The notes beneath the pieces were generated by a model. The model ran no database searches. It saw only the letters and a list, made by a program, of their open reading frames with translations, and was not told where the DNA came from. Shown here one piece after another: positions 7,124 to 15,456 of a DNA stretch of 64,000 bases. A program made the translations under genes and the position numbers. Position 1 is the first letter of the stretch. Each line of letters begins with the position of its first letter. This stretch comes from Azophilus sp965221465 (GTDB taxonomy: Bacteria > Pseudomonadota > Gammaproteobacteria > Pseudomonadales > Azotimanducaceae): NCBI GenBank assembly GCA_965221465.1, contig OZ244892.1, positions 124,001 through 188,000 on the forward strand. Direction: 5' to 3'.

Positions 7124-9201
7124 GCGGTGTGCGCCTGGCGGCGGATATCGGGGGCACGTTTACCGATGTCGTCCTCGACGACGGCGCCGCGCAGTATTCC
7201 AGCAAGGTTCTCACCACATACGACGACCCGGCGGACGCCGTGCTCGAAGGGCTCCGAACGGTACTCCGGGAAGCCGGGCGCGAGCCTTCCGAGGTAAACC
7301 TGTTCCTGCACGGCACGACGCTGGCGACCAATGCCCTGATCGAGCGCAGCGGCGCCAGAACGGCGCTGTTGACCACCGAAGGCCACCGGGATGCGCTGGA
7401 GATGGCGTTCGAGAACCGCTTCGAGCAGTACGATGTGAATATAGACCGGCCTGCGCCCCTGGTGCCGCGGCACTTGCGGCTGCCGATTCGGGAACGCCTG
7501 GCCGCCGATGGCGAGGTACTGATTCCGCTCGATCGAGCGTCGGTCGCGGCGGCCGTCGATACGATTGCGCAAGCCGGCGTGCAGAGCGTTGCCATCGGGT
7601 TTCTGCACGGGTATCGCAATGGCGATCACGAGCGTGCCGTAGCTGCTGCGGTTCGGGATAGGCTGCCGGAAGCTGCCGTGACTCTCGCGTGCGAAGTCTG
7701 CCCGGAAATACGCGAATTCGAGCGCCTTTCCACAGCCTGCGCCAATGCGTACGTGCAACCGCTGATGGCGACCTATCTGCGAAGCCTGGAACGGCAGGTG
7801 CTCGACGCCGGTGTCCGTTGTCCGCTCCTGCTGATGACGTCCGGGGGCGGCCTGACCGATCTGCAAACCGCAATCCGCTTTCCGATCCGCCTGGTGGAAT
7901 CGGGCCCCGCCGGTGGCGCGATACTGGCCGCCGACATCGCGGCCCGGTGCGGGCTCGCCGAGGCGCTGTCGCTGGACATGGGCGGCACGACCGCCAAGAT
8001 CTGTCTGATCGACGGCGCCGAACCTCAATTGTCCCGGCAATTCGAGGTGGGGCGATCCTACCGGTTCAAGAAGGGCTCCGGGTTGCCGATACGCATTCCC
8101 GTTATCGAGATGGTGGAAATCGGAGCGGGCGGCGGTTCCATTGCGACCGTGGACACCCTGGGGAGAATTCAGGTCGGCCCGGAGAGTGCCGGTTCGGAGC
8201 CGGGCCCGGCCTGCTACGGTCGGGGCGGAGACCAGGCTACGGTCACGGATGCGGACGTGGTGCTCGGCAAGATTCGCGCGGAACACTTTGCGGGAGGCTC
8301 CCTGCATCTCGACAGCCATGGTGCGGCAAGCGCGGTGGAAAGCGGCGTCGCGAAACCCCTGGGGCTCGACGCGGAAAGCGGCGCCGTCGGCATCTGCGAG
8401 GTCATCGACGAAAACATGGCGGCGGCGGCGCGGGCGCACGCCATGGAGTGGGGCAAGGATGCGGCAGGACGCACCATGGTCGCCTACGGTGGGGCGGCGC
8501 CGCTGCATGCCTGCCGTCTGGCGGCGAAACTGAAAATCGACCGCATCGTCGTGCCCCGGGGTGCGGCTGTAGGGTCGGCCCTCGGTTTTCTGCTCGCTCC
8601 GGTCAGTTTCGAAGTGGTGCGCAGCCGCTACGTGATGCTCGCCGCCCTCGAAGACGACTGGGTTGCGCAGTTGCTCGAAGAGATGCGGCGGGAAGCGGCT
8701 ACGGTGGTGCATGCCGCCACCTCCGAGCCGCTGCAAGAGACGGCCCGCGCCTACATGCGCTATGTGGGCCAGGGATTCGAAATCGCCGTGGATGTGCCGC
8801 CGCTGAAAGGCGCGGGTAGCGCCCGGGAACGCCTCGCCCAGGCTTACGAGGATGCCTACCGCGCTCTCTATGGCAGAACGATTCCCGGCGCGGAAGTGGA
8901 AATATTGAGCTGGACCCTGGCGCTCGGTACAGAAAGGCAGAAACCGGAACCGTTGGAATCGCCGGCGGGGGAGCGGCAGGCGATTGCGGACTGCCGTGTG
9001 ACCCTTTTCGATCCAGAGAAGGGTGCGCCGACAAAGGCAGCGCTATATCGTCGGGATTCCCTGACGCCCGGCGACGCCTGCCCGGGTCCCGCGCTGATCG
9101 TCGAAAGCCAGACCACCACCGTCGTTGCGGCAGGATTCCGCGGCATCGTCGACGGTCAGGGCCACCTGCACCTGGAACGGCATGCCGGCGCGGCGAATTG
9201 A
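7120..9201 (+). CDS. Hydantoinase/oxoprolinase subunit A (HyuA family)
   Basis: A 693-residue ATP-dependent amidohydrolase of the HyuA / N-methylhydantoinase A / acetone carboxylase beta superfamily. Motifs: LAADIGGTFTD at the N-terminus (ASKHA-type phosphate loop), LHGTTLATNALIERSG, LLMTSGGGLTD, ESGPAGGA, DMGGTTAKICL and IGAGGGSIA. Such proteins work with a HyuB partner to open lactam or hydantoin rings with ATP. It overlaps the MFS gene by four bases and is followed, 306 bp on, by a HyuB gene. The true substrate cannot be read from sequence. Confidence 0.92.
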   Translation: MSGVRLAADIGGTFTDVVLDDGAAQYSSKVLTTYDDPADAVLEGLRTVLREAGREPSEVNLFLHGTTLATNALIERSGARTALLTTEGHRDALEMAFENRFEQYDVNIDRPAPLVPRHLRLPIRERLAADGEVLIPLDRASVAAAVDTIAQAGVQSVAIGFLHGYRNGDHERAVAAAVRDRLPEAAVTLACEVCPEIREFERLSTACANAYVQPLMATYLRSLERQVLDAGVRCPLLLMTSGGGLTDLQTAIRFPIRLVESGPAGGAILAADIAARCGLAEALSLDMGGTTAKICLIDGAEPQLSRQFEVGRSYRFKKGSGLPIRIPVIEMVEIGAGGGSIATVDTLGRIQVGPESAGSEPGPACYGRGGDQATVTDADVVLGKIRAEHFAGGSLHLDSHGAASAVESGVAKPLGLDAESGAVGICEVIDENMAAAARAHAMEWGKDAAGRTMVAYGGAAPLHACRLAAKLKIDRIVVPRGAAVGSALGFLLAPVSFEVVRSRYVMLAALEDDWVAQLLEEMRREAATVVHAATSEPLQETARAYMRYVGQGFEIAVDVPPLKGAGSARERLAQAYEDAYRALYGRTIPGAEVEILSWTLALGTERQKPEPLESPAGERQAIADCRVTLFDPEKGAPTKAALYRRDSLTPGDACPGPALIVESQTTTVVAAGFRGIVDGQGHLHLERHAGAAN

Positions 9202-9507
9202 TGAGTAAACGAGATGGGGGCAGCAAACACTTTCAGAGTTTCCGTCCCGGCGCGCTGGGGCGAGGACGCGCAAGGAACAACAGTTCTCGGAGCCGGATCG
9301 AAGGATAGATTCTCCGCGTCAGTGAGTGCTTTAAAATCAACAATTTGAAGATTCATTTCATGCGTGCGCCGTTTATCGGGAAACAGGAGCGTGTTCGTTC
9401 AGTTCTTGGCGACAGGTTCGGCAGACGGTGGGAGGACGGTGGGAGAATGCTCTGTGATTGCGTCGCCATTGACTGCCGCCGCAGTCTTGTCATGAAGGAG
9501 CACCGGC
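9202..9507. other. Spacer between hyuA-like and hyuB-like genes
   Basis: These 306 bases separate two genes that are usually adjacent. A 35-codon frame overlaps the HyuA stop (ATG at 9201, MSKRDGG...) but is basic and repetitive and matches no family. An AT-rich stretch near 9330-9355 could be a promoter, and AAGGAGC before 9508 is the HyuB ribosome-binding site. Confidence 0.45.
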
Positions 9508-11136
9508 ATGCCCCCTGATCGCAGCCCGATCCGCACGCAACTGGTCTGGAACCGGCTGCTGGCCATCGTCGAGGAGCAGGCGCAGACCCTGATGCGCACG
9601 GCATTCTCGACCGTTGTTCGCGAAGCCGGCGATCTCTCGGCCGGCGTGTTCGATACGCGCGGGGCAATGCTGGCGCAAGCCGTCACCGGGACGCCGGGGC
9701 ACGTCAACGCCATGGCGGCGTCTGTGGGCAAGTTCCTGAAGAAATACCCGTTGGACCAGTTGTCGCCGGGCGATGTGCTGCTGACCAACGATCCCTGGGA
9801 TGGCACGGGCCATCTCAACGATTTCACCGTGGTCACGCCGGTGTTCCGCGACCGCGCCTGCATCGGGCTCTTCGCCAGCACCAGCCATATCGCCGATGTG
9901 GGCGGCCGCGGCTTCGGCCCGGATGCGCAACAGGTCTACGAGGAGGGCCTGAACATCCCGATCGGCCACCTGTTCCGCCAAGGGGAACGCAACGAAACGC
10001 TGCTGTCCATACTGGCAGCGAACGTCCGCGACCCGATTGTGGCGGAAGGCGACCTATACTCGCTCGCGGCCTGCAACGACAGCGGCGCTCGCCGGCTGCT
10101 CGAGACCCTGGACGACTTCGGCCTCGATGGCATCGATGAGGTGGGTCAATCCATACTGCAGACTTCCGAGGCAGCGATGCGGCGGGAGATCGAGGCCCTG
10201 CCCGACGGCAGCTTCGCATATGCCATGCGCGTCGACGGCTACGATCGGCCGGTGGATCTCGAGGCGAGGCTTGAAATCGACGGCGACCGGCTGTCGGTGG
10301 ATTTTGCGGGTTCGTCACCGGCGTCCGGCTTCGGCATCAACGTGCCGTTACCTTACACCGAGGCCTACGCGAGCTTCGGCGTGCGCTGCCTGGTGGGAAA
10401 CTCGATTCCGAACAACGCCGGTTCCCTGGGTTGCGTCACGGTCACGGCGCCGCCGGGGTCCATCCTCAATGCGCTGCCGCCATCCGCCGTCTCCGCGCGG
10501 CACGCCATCGGCCAGATGTTGCCGGACGTGGTGCTCGGCTGCCTGGAGCAGGCGCTGCCCGGGCAGGCGCCGGCGGAAGGGGCCTCCTGCATCTGGAACC
10601 CCGTGTTTCTCGGTGCGGGCGCGACCGGCAATTTCCCGGGCGAGGATTTCGTGATCAATCCAATCTTCAACGGCGGTACCGGGGCGCGCCCGGGCAAGGA
10701 CGGGCTTTCCACCACCGCCTTCCCGAGCGGCGTACGCACCACGCCGACAGAGATCAACGAGGTGACTTCCCCGCTGGTGATCTGGCGCAAGGAATACCGG
10801 CGCGACTCCGGTGGCAAGGGTCTAAACCGCGGCGGCCTCGGCCAGACCATCGAAATCGGTCACCGCCGCGGCGCGCCCTTCTACGTTTCCAAGATGTTCG
10901 ACCGCGTCCGGTTTCCGGCGCGGGGTCGCGCCGGCGGCGGCGACGGCAGCACCGGCCGGGTGTTCCTGAAAGGCGGCGGCGAACTCCCGGGCAAGGGCAA
11001 GCACCTCGTGCCCGCCGGCGCCACGCTCGTGCTCGAAACCCCGGGTGGCGGAGGCATGGGCGACCCTCGAAAGCGCGATGCCGAGGCCGTTGCAGACGAC
11101 CTGCGTGCCGGTCTTGTTGCTCCGGATGTCGATTAG
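9508..11136 (+). CDS. Hydantoinase/oxoprolinase subunit B (HyuB family)
   Basis: A 542-residue HyuB-family protein. It shows the family's opening (LVWNRLLAIVEEQAQTLMRTAFSTVVREAGDLSAGVFD), the metal-site region LLTNDPWDGTGHLNDF, SHIADVGGRG, and the C-terminal glycine-rich end LETPGGGGMGDP that is nearly invariant in HyuB. It should form the catalytic complex with the HyuA protein encoded upstream. The ATG has a good ribosome-binding site (AAGGAGC). Convergent with the cytochrome pair that follows. Confidence 0.92.
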   Translation: MPPDRSPIRTQLVWNRLLAIVEEQAQTLMRTAFSTVVREAGDLSAGVFDTRGAMLAQAVTGTPGHVNAMAASVGKFLKKYPLDQLSPGDVLLTNDPWDGTGHLNDFTVVTPVFRDRACIGLFASTSHIADVGGRGFGPDAQQVYEEGLNIPIGHLFRQGERNETLLSILAANVRDPIVAEGDLYSLAACNDSGARRLLETLDDFGLDGIDEVGQSILQTSEAAMRREIEALPDGSFAYAMRVDGYDRPVDLEARLEIDGDRLSVDFAGSSPASGFGINVPLPYTEAYASFGVRCLVGNSIPNNAGSLGCVTVTAPPGSILNALPPSAVSARHAIGQMLPDVVLGCLEQALPGQAPAEGASCIWNPVFLGAGATGNFPGEDFVINPIFNGGTGARPGKDGLSTTAFPSGVRTTPTEINEVTSPLVIWRKEYRRDSGGKGLNRGGLGQTIEIGHRRGAPFYVSKMFDRVRFPARGRAGGGDGSTGRVFLKGGGELPGKGKHLVPAGATLVLETPGGGGMGDPRKRDAEAVADDLRAGLVAPDVD

Positions 11137-11188
11137 CTCGACTTCCGCAACTCAGCGCCAATACGCACGTAACTTGTTGATTTGTTGT

Positions 11189-11557
11189 TCACAGAGGCCA
11201 AAGGGATGCATGACATTCCATGCAACGGCGGATTGGCCCATGTTCTTTGCCCTCCACCTGCGTTTCGACATGGCACCCCATGCACAATCCGTGGAATTGA
11301 TCTCGCAACCGTTCTTTCAAAGCCCCGTCGGTCATGTGGCAGTGCATGCAACTGCTGTCGCCGGTTTCGTCGGCGAAGTTGTGATGACAACCGATGCAGT
11401 TCAAGCCGCCGTGGTCGACGTGATCGAACGCCATCGGCAATACCGGTTCAGGGCCGCTCCAATTGCGGGCGGTTTCAGGCTGCTGTGCAGGAAACGGCGA
11501 GCCCAATGCCAGGAAAAGTGTGACGAGCGCTGCGACAAGAATCAGGCTCAGCTTCAC
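11189..11557 (-). CDS. Periplasmic tetraheme cytochrome c (c3/c7-like)
   Basis: A 122-residue protein with a signal peptide (MKLSLILVAALVTLFLALGSPFPAQ) and four CXXCH heme-c sites: CIGCH, CMHCH, CMGCH and CMECH. The histidine-rich FDHVDHGG before the first site supplies distal ligands, as in cytochrome c3/c7 and NrfB-like electron carriers. It starts two bases after the stop of the membrane protein at 11560-12183, so the pair forms one unit: the membrane protein would pass quinol electrons to this carrier in the periplasm. The terminal acceptor or donor enzyme is not in the window. Confidence 0.88.
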   Translation of the reverse strand: MKLSLILVAALVTLFLALGSPFPAQQPETARNWSGPEPVLPMAFDHVDHGGLNCIGCHHNFADETGDSSCMHCHMTDGALKERLRDQFHGLCMGCHVETQVEGKEHGPIRRCMECHASLWPL

Positions 11558-11559
11558 GA

Positions 11560-12183
11560 TCAGAGATTTCGAACGAGTGCGAAGGCAGCAGTCGCAACGA
11601 GGGTGAAGCCGAGGAACTGCCGGCTTGCCCAGGCGTTCAGGTCACTCTTGCGAGCGATGAATCTGGGCGCGAAACAGGCCGCCGCGGCGATTGCCAGCAT
11701 GGGCGCCCACTGATATGACGCGCGCAGGTAATGTCCGGAACCGACGATGTGCCAGCAAGTGGCAGCGATCGTGACTATCGCGATCCAGCGATGCCAGCGC
11801 CGAAAGCTGTCGCGATGACGGTAAATCTGCCGGCGAAATCCCGGCAAGCCGATCAGTAGCAGCACATTTAACAAGACGAACGCCACGAGGCCCGCCCACA
11901 TGTAAATGGGTGCGCCGGGCAGGATGTATTCGACAACGACCGGGTCCCCCAGCAGCATCCAGAAAACATGCATTGCTGCGATCAGTAGAACGGCATTGCC
12001 AAGCAACCGGTGGGGCTTCAGGTCCGTCGACGGTGCGCCCGTATAGGCCAGGAAGAGCAGGCCGGAAAACGCACAAAACCCGATGGCGTTACCGATGTCC
12101 CAGAACCAGCCGGCGCCAAGGGTCGGATGAGCCAGCGATGCAGCGAGAAATACCGCAGCGGCGATTACACCGAGCGTCTTCAT
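11560..12183 (-). CDS. Membrane cytochrome b / ferric-reductase-like transmembrane protein
   Basis: A 207-residue protein with about six hydrophobic helices and paired histidines placed as heme-b ligands (HRLLGNAVLLIAAMHVFWML; HRWIAIVTIAATCWHIVG). This matches ferric reductase-like transmembrane proteins and di-heme cytochromes b. The start MKTLGVIAAAVFLAA at 12183 begins the first helix or signal; a start 11 codons upstream is possible. With the tetraheme cytochrome it forms a likely quinol-to-periplasm electron module. Specific function unknown. Confidence 0.75.
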   Translation of the reverse strand: MKTLGVIAAAVFLAASLAHPTLGAGWFWDIGNAIGFCAFSGLLFLAYTGAPSTDLKPHRLLGNAVLLIAAMHVFWMLLGDPVVVEYILPGAPIYMWAGLVAFVLLNVLLLIGLPGFRRQIYRHRDSFRRWHRWIAIVTIAATCWHIVGSGHYLRASYQWAPMLAIAAAACFAPRFIARKSDLNAWASRQFLGFTLVATAAFALVRNL

Positions 12184-12498
12184 CCGGGAATCGGCAGGCC
12201 AACGGCTCGGCGGCAATGCGGCCCAGGCCTATCTGAAGAGAAGATCGGAATCGGATTCATGGACGATGCCCGACGATTGGGTTGTTTCGCCGGCGAAGCT
12301 CTTGTCAGGTCAGCCCGTGAGTTTTATTTGTGGCTCGCTACGCCTTCTGAGATTCCGCGTGTGACCGAATAAGAGATGGTCGAGGCGGCGAACCGCATTG
12401 CCAGTATAAGCGAGGTGACCGTTATCGATATAGTCGTAAAACGGTCATGTCCAATCTACGAGGTATTCGAATTGGTCTGACCTGGCTGCATTCGGGTT
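12184..12498. other. Intergenic region with one inverted repeat
   Basis: No gene seen. TGACCGTT (12416-12423) and AACGGTCA (12440-12447) are perfect 8-bp inverted repeats around 16 bases. They lie just past the 3' end of the P450 gene (minus strand) and upstream of the cytochrome b gene, so they may be a weak terminator or a regulator site. There is no U-run. Confidence 0.4.
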
Positions 12499-13779
12499 TC
12501 AGGTATCCCATACCACCGGCAGTGCGCTGCAGGCCCTTTGATTCCAACCCGTGGGCTTGGGGACCTCGGCCTCGGGGTCCCAGCGTACGTTGGGAAAGTC
12601 ATCCAGTAAGTGTTCGAGGTATTCGCCGAGCAGAAAGCGGGCGAGATGTTGCCCGATGCACATGTGAGGGCCCATCGCGAAGGAAAGCTGCCGCTGCTGA
12701 GGCCGGGCAATGTCGTAATCGTGCGGGTTTTCCCAGCGGGAGGGGTCCCGATTCGCGCACAGATGAAAGGTGAACACCACCGAGTCTTTCGGAATGCGGG
12801 TGCCGCAAATCTCCGCGTCTGCCGTGACATTGCGGCAGGTGGAACCTCCGATGCCGTCGTAACGCAGGGTTTCCTCCACGGCGCGCGGGATGAGTTGCCG
12901 ATTCTCCCTGAGCAAGGCGAGTTGTTCGGGGTGCGTCAGCAGGTCGTACACCAACATGCTGGTTTGCCTGTACGTGGTTTCGATGCCGCCGGAAAGGAAG
13001 TGGTTGACCAAACCGACCAGCTGCTCTTCCGCGATTTTCTCACCGTCCACTTCCGCATCGAACAGAGCCGATACGTAATCGTCCTTGGGGTCTTTGCGCC
13101 GCCGGGCGATGAGTTTCGCGGCGTACTCTCGCAAGTCCTTGCCGGCCTTCACGGCAGTGTCGATGTCGTGATTTCCCTGCCAGATGCCATCCATGCAGGC
13201 GGCGACGAACTCGACATCGGCGAAGTCGTAGCCGACGATTCTGCCGACGATCTCGTAGGGATAGAAGACGTTGATTTCCCTGACCAGGTCGGCACGTCCT
13301 TTTTTACTGAGTGCGGAGAATCTGCGGTCGAGCACGGGCCGGGCGATGGTGTCCTTGTAGCTCTCGATCTGTTTGGGCATGAAGCCGAGTTGCATGACGG
13401 CGCGATACTTGGTGTGTTCCGGCGGGTCCTTGGGGCTCAGGGTCGGGCCAAAAAACGGCTCGACCGAACCCTTGAAGAGCGAACTGCTCGTTGCCGGGTG
13501 GGTGTACAGTTGCCGGTGGGCTTCCCAGCTGACGACGCCGTACACTTTGCCCGTGCAGGCGTTTGCGGGCGCGAGTATGTTGGGAAAGCGATAACCGCCA
13601 AAGTTGACGTAGGCGCCGTTGCCGGAACCGTGCCCCTCGATGACCTCGCCCATGCTGTACAACGTCTCGGTAATTTCCCTCAGGGGATCGTCGAGGCAGT
13701 CGATGGCGGAGGAATCGTCCACCGGTTCGGTCATGCCGCTGTAGAAGGTCAGTTCCTCCCGCTTGACGTCGGCTGTCAT
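12499..13779 (-). CDS. Cytochrome P450 monooxygenase
   Basis: A 426-residue soluble bacterial P450. Motifs in order: I-helix oxygen-binding HFLSGGIETTYRQ, K-helix ExxR as EETLR, and heme-cysteine loop FAMGPHMCIGQHLARF near residue 370. It needs an electron partner; the [2Fe-2S] ferredoxin at 15077 is the obvious candidate. The start MTADVKREELTF at 13779 is preferred over the longer frame because the extra 31 residues are not P450-like. It is transcribed divergently from the SRPBCC-ferredoxin-P450 operon, with a palindromic site between them. Substrate unknown. Confidence 0.92.
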   Translation of the reverse strand: MTADVKREELTFYSGMTEPVDDSSAIDCLDDPLREITETLYSMGEVIEGHGSGNGAYVNFGGYRFPNILAPANACTGKVYGVVSWEAHRQLYTHPATSSSLFKGSVEPFFGPTLSPKDPPEHTKYRAVMQLGFMPKQIESYKDTIARPVLDRRFSALSKKGRADLVREINVFYPYEIVGRIVGYDFADVEFVAACMDGIWQGNHDIDTAVKAGKDLREYAAKLIARRRKDPKDDYVSALFDAEVDGEKIAEEQLVGLVNHFLSGGIETTYRQTSMLVYDLLTHPEQLALLRENRQLIPRAVEETLRYDGIGGSTCRNVTADAEICGTRIPKDSVVFTFHLCANRDPSRWENPHDYDIARPQQRQLSFAMGPHMCIGQHLARFLLGEYLEHLLDDFPNVRWDPEAEVPKPTGWNQRACSALPVVWDT

Positions 13780-13871
13780 GGCATTTGCCTCGGTGGGGAT
13801 TGGTGAGCGGCCGCCGATTGGTCGGGCCGGGCAAGTTGATTCTACAATGATTGTCGGTTGAGCACCGCACA

Positions 13872-13887
13872 TATTGATTAGTTAATT
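13872..13887. promoter_or_regulatory. Operator-like imperfect palindrome (TATTGATTAGTTAATT)
   Basis: It lies between divergent P450 (12499-13779) and SRPBCC (14011) genes and matches the window's recurring AATTGATTAATCAATT pattern with a few mismatches (five of eight base pairs symmetric). Placement in a divergent promoter fits a regulator site. Confidence 0.5.
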
Positions 13888-14010
13888 AGATAATGATAGC
13901 TTGCGGGTCGGGAGCTGGCAACGTCGGCTCGAGAGGGTCTGCAGGACACTCCGAGCGTGTACCAGGGCGAAACCGGCTGCCGGAACCCAGGCCGATCGAG
14001 GAGGAGGCCG

Positions 14011-14499
14011 ATGCATTGTCGTTTTTTTCACCGCGCCCGTGTGAATGCACCGGTGGAAGTGGCGTGGGGCGTGTTCACGGAGCACGAGCGATTCGCGGAC
14101 TGGACCAATGCGGACTGGAAGATCACGACGCCGGGGAAACCCGAACGGAACGGATTGGGTTGCGTACGGTTCATGGAGGGCCAAGGCGCGGCGCCCTGGC
14201 CCGTGGAAGAGGTCGTCAATTACTGGGTGCCCCATGCGCTCTACGGCTACCACATAACCTCCGGCGTGCCGGTGGATGCGCACCAGGGCATCGTGCGCTT
14301 CTGGCCGAATGGGCCGAACCAGTCGGAGTGGATCTACGACATGCAGATTCGGCCGCAACAAGGGCTGCTGGAAGCGGTGCCCGATGTCTATGAACGGCTC
14401 CTCAAGGAATTCGGCTATTTCATGCATGATATCGAGGCGGAGTGCGAACGGCGGGCTTCGGACATCGAAGTGCCGGCGTTCCCGATTCCCGTTGATTAG
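14011..14499 (+). CDS. SRPBCC (START-like) family protein, copy 1
   Basis: A 162-residue protein of the SRPBCC/polyketide cyclase fold, which binds hydrophobic ligands in a deep pocket. The opening FFHRARVNAPVEVAWGVFTEHERFADW is the typical first strand and helix pair, and GLGCVRFM follows. It is a tandem duplicate of the next gene (FFHRARVNVPVEVAWDVFTDHER). The start MHCRFFHRA at 14011 has a GAGGAGG ribosome-binding site; longer starts do not. Being first in an operon with ferredoxin and P450, it may carry or cyclise the P450 substrate. Catalysis is not established. Confidence 0.8.
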   Translation: MHCRFFHRARVNAPVEVAWGVFTEHERFADWTNADWKITTPGKPERNGLGCVRFMEGQGAAPWPVEEVVNYWVPHALYGYHITSGVPVDAHQGIVRFWPNGPNQSEWIYDMQIRPQQGLLEAVPDVYERLLKEFGYFMHDIEAECERRASDIEVPAFPIPVD

Positions 14500-14520
14500 A
14501 GTTCGGACAAGGAGTGAGAC

Positions 14521-15051
14521 ATGAAATTTCCGCGGCGATTTTTTCACCGCGCGCGCGTCAACGTGCCGGTCGAGGTCGCCTGGGACGTATTCACCGACCA
14601 CGAGCGCATGGGCGAATACACGGGCTCGCCTTGCCGCATCGTCAAGGCAGGCTCGCCGGATCGTAACGGTCTGGGTTGTTTGCGCGTGGTCGGCGTCGCC
14701 GAACGCGGGATGCCGGAGGTCGAAGAAGTGGTGAACTTCTGGCATCCGAACCGGCTGTTCGGCTACCACGTCACGAAGGGGGCGCCGATCACGCACCACC
14801 AGGGTATCGTTCGATTCTTCCCCCGTGGCGAGCGCGAGACCGAGTGGGTTTACGACATGCGCCTGATTGGAACCGACGAGATTCTCGAGGCGACGCCGGA
14901 TTTCTACGATCTGCTGCTTGCGGATTTCAGGGTTTACATGAAGGACCTGGAGTGCGAGTGCGAAAGGCGCGGCGCGCTGCTGGATGTCGCGGTTCCTTCG
15001 GAGCCGATTCCGCTGTCCATCCAGGGGGGACAGTTGTCCCTGTCAGGGTGA
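14521..15051 (+). CDS. SRPBCC (START-like) family protein, copy 2
   Basis: A 176-residue paralogue of the preceding protein, 21 bp downstream, with an AAGGAG ribosome-binding site. Both share the N-terminal FFHRARV motif, a central EVEEVVNFWHPNRLFGYHV segment and a conserved HQGIVRF. Residues between them differ enough that the two could bind different ligands or form a heterodimer. A third of the C-terminal tail is unique to this copy. Same operon as the ferredoxin and P450. Confidence 0.8.
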   Translation: MKFPRRFFHRARVNVPVEVAWDVFTDHERMGEYTGSPCRIVKAGSPDRNGLGCLRVVGVAERGMPEVEEVVNFWHPNRLFGYHVTKGAPITHHQGIVRFFPRGERETEWVYDMRLIGTDEILEATPDFYDLLLADFRVYMKDLECECERRGALLDVAVPSEPIPLSIQGGQLSLSG

Positions 15052-15076
15052 ATGAGGGAAATAGGAGTACGGAGCC

Positions 15077-15406
15077 ATGTCGATCAGTGTCGAGTTCAGA
15101 ACGCCCGAGGGGGAGTCGTTCGTGCTGCAAGCCGAGCCGGGCGAAACGCTTCGCAACCTGGCGGTTGACAACATGGTGCCCGGGCTCATCGGCGAATGCG
15201 GCGGCACCTGCGCCTGTGGCACCTGCCATGTGCATGTCGATCCGGAGTGGATCGGGATTGTGGGCGAAGTCGAGGAAGGGGGGCTTGAAGACGGCCTGCT
15301 CTACATGTTCGAGAACAAGAACGACCGCAGCCGCCTCGGCTGCCAGATCGAACTCACCGAAGCAATGGACGGGCTGAAGGTCGATGTGGTTGTCGAGGAC
15401 TTTTGA
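15077..15406 (+). CDS. Adrenodoxin-type [2Fe-2S] ferredoxin
   Basis: A 109-residue ferredoxin. Cluster ligands are Cys41, Cys47, Cys50 (CGGTCACGTCH, C-x5-C-x2-C) and Cys89 (SRLGCQI), the pattern of adrenodoxin/putidaredoxin. An additional Cys45 is present. The acidic surface segment (GEVEEGGLEDG) is where such ferredoxins dock to reductase and P450. It sits directly before a P450 gene and next to a divergent one, so it most likely feeds electrons to one or both. No ferredoxin reductase is encoded nearby. Confidence 0.93.
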   Translation: MSISVEFRTPEGESFVLQAEPGETLRNLAVDNMVPGLIGECGGTCACGTCHVHVDPEWIGIVGEVEEGGLEDGLLYMFENKNDRSRLGCQIELTEAMDGLKVDVVVEDF

Positions 15407-15456
15407 GGCATCGCGGCACTGAGGTTCATCGGCGGCGGATAAATCGGAAGGAAACC

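Noticed and set aside
12610..13806. Plus-strand frame opposite the P450 gene
   Set aside because: Composition typical of an antisense shadow; the minus frame carries all P450 motifs.
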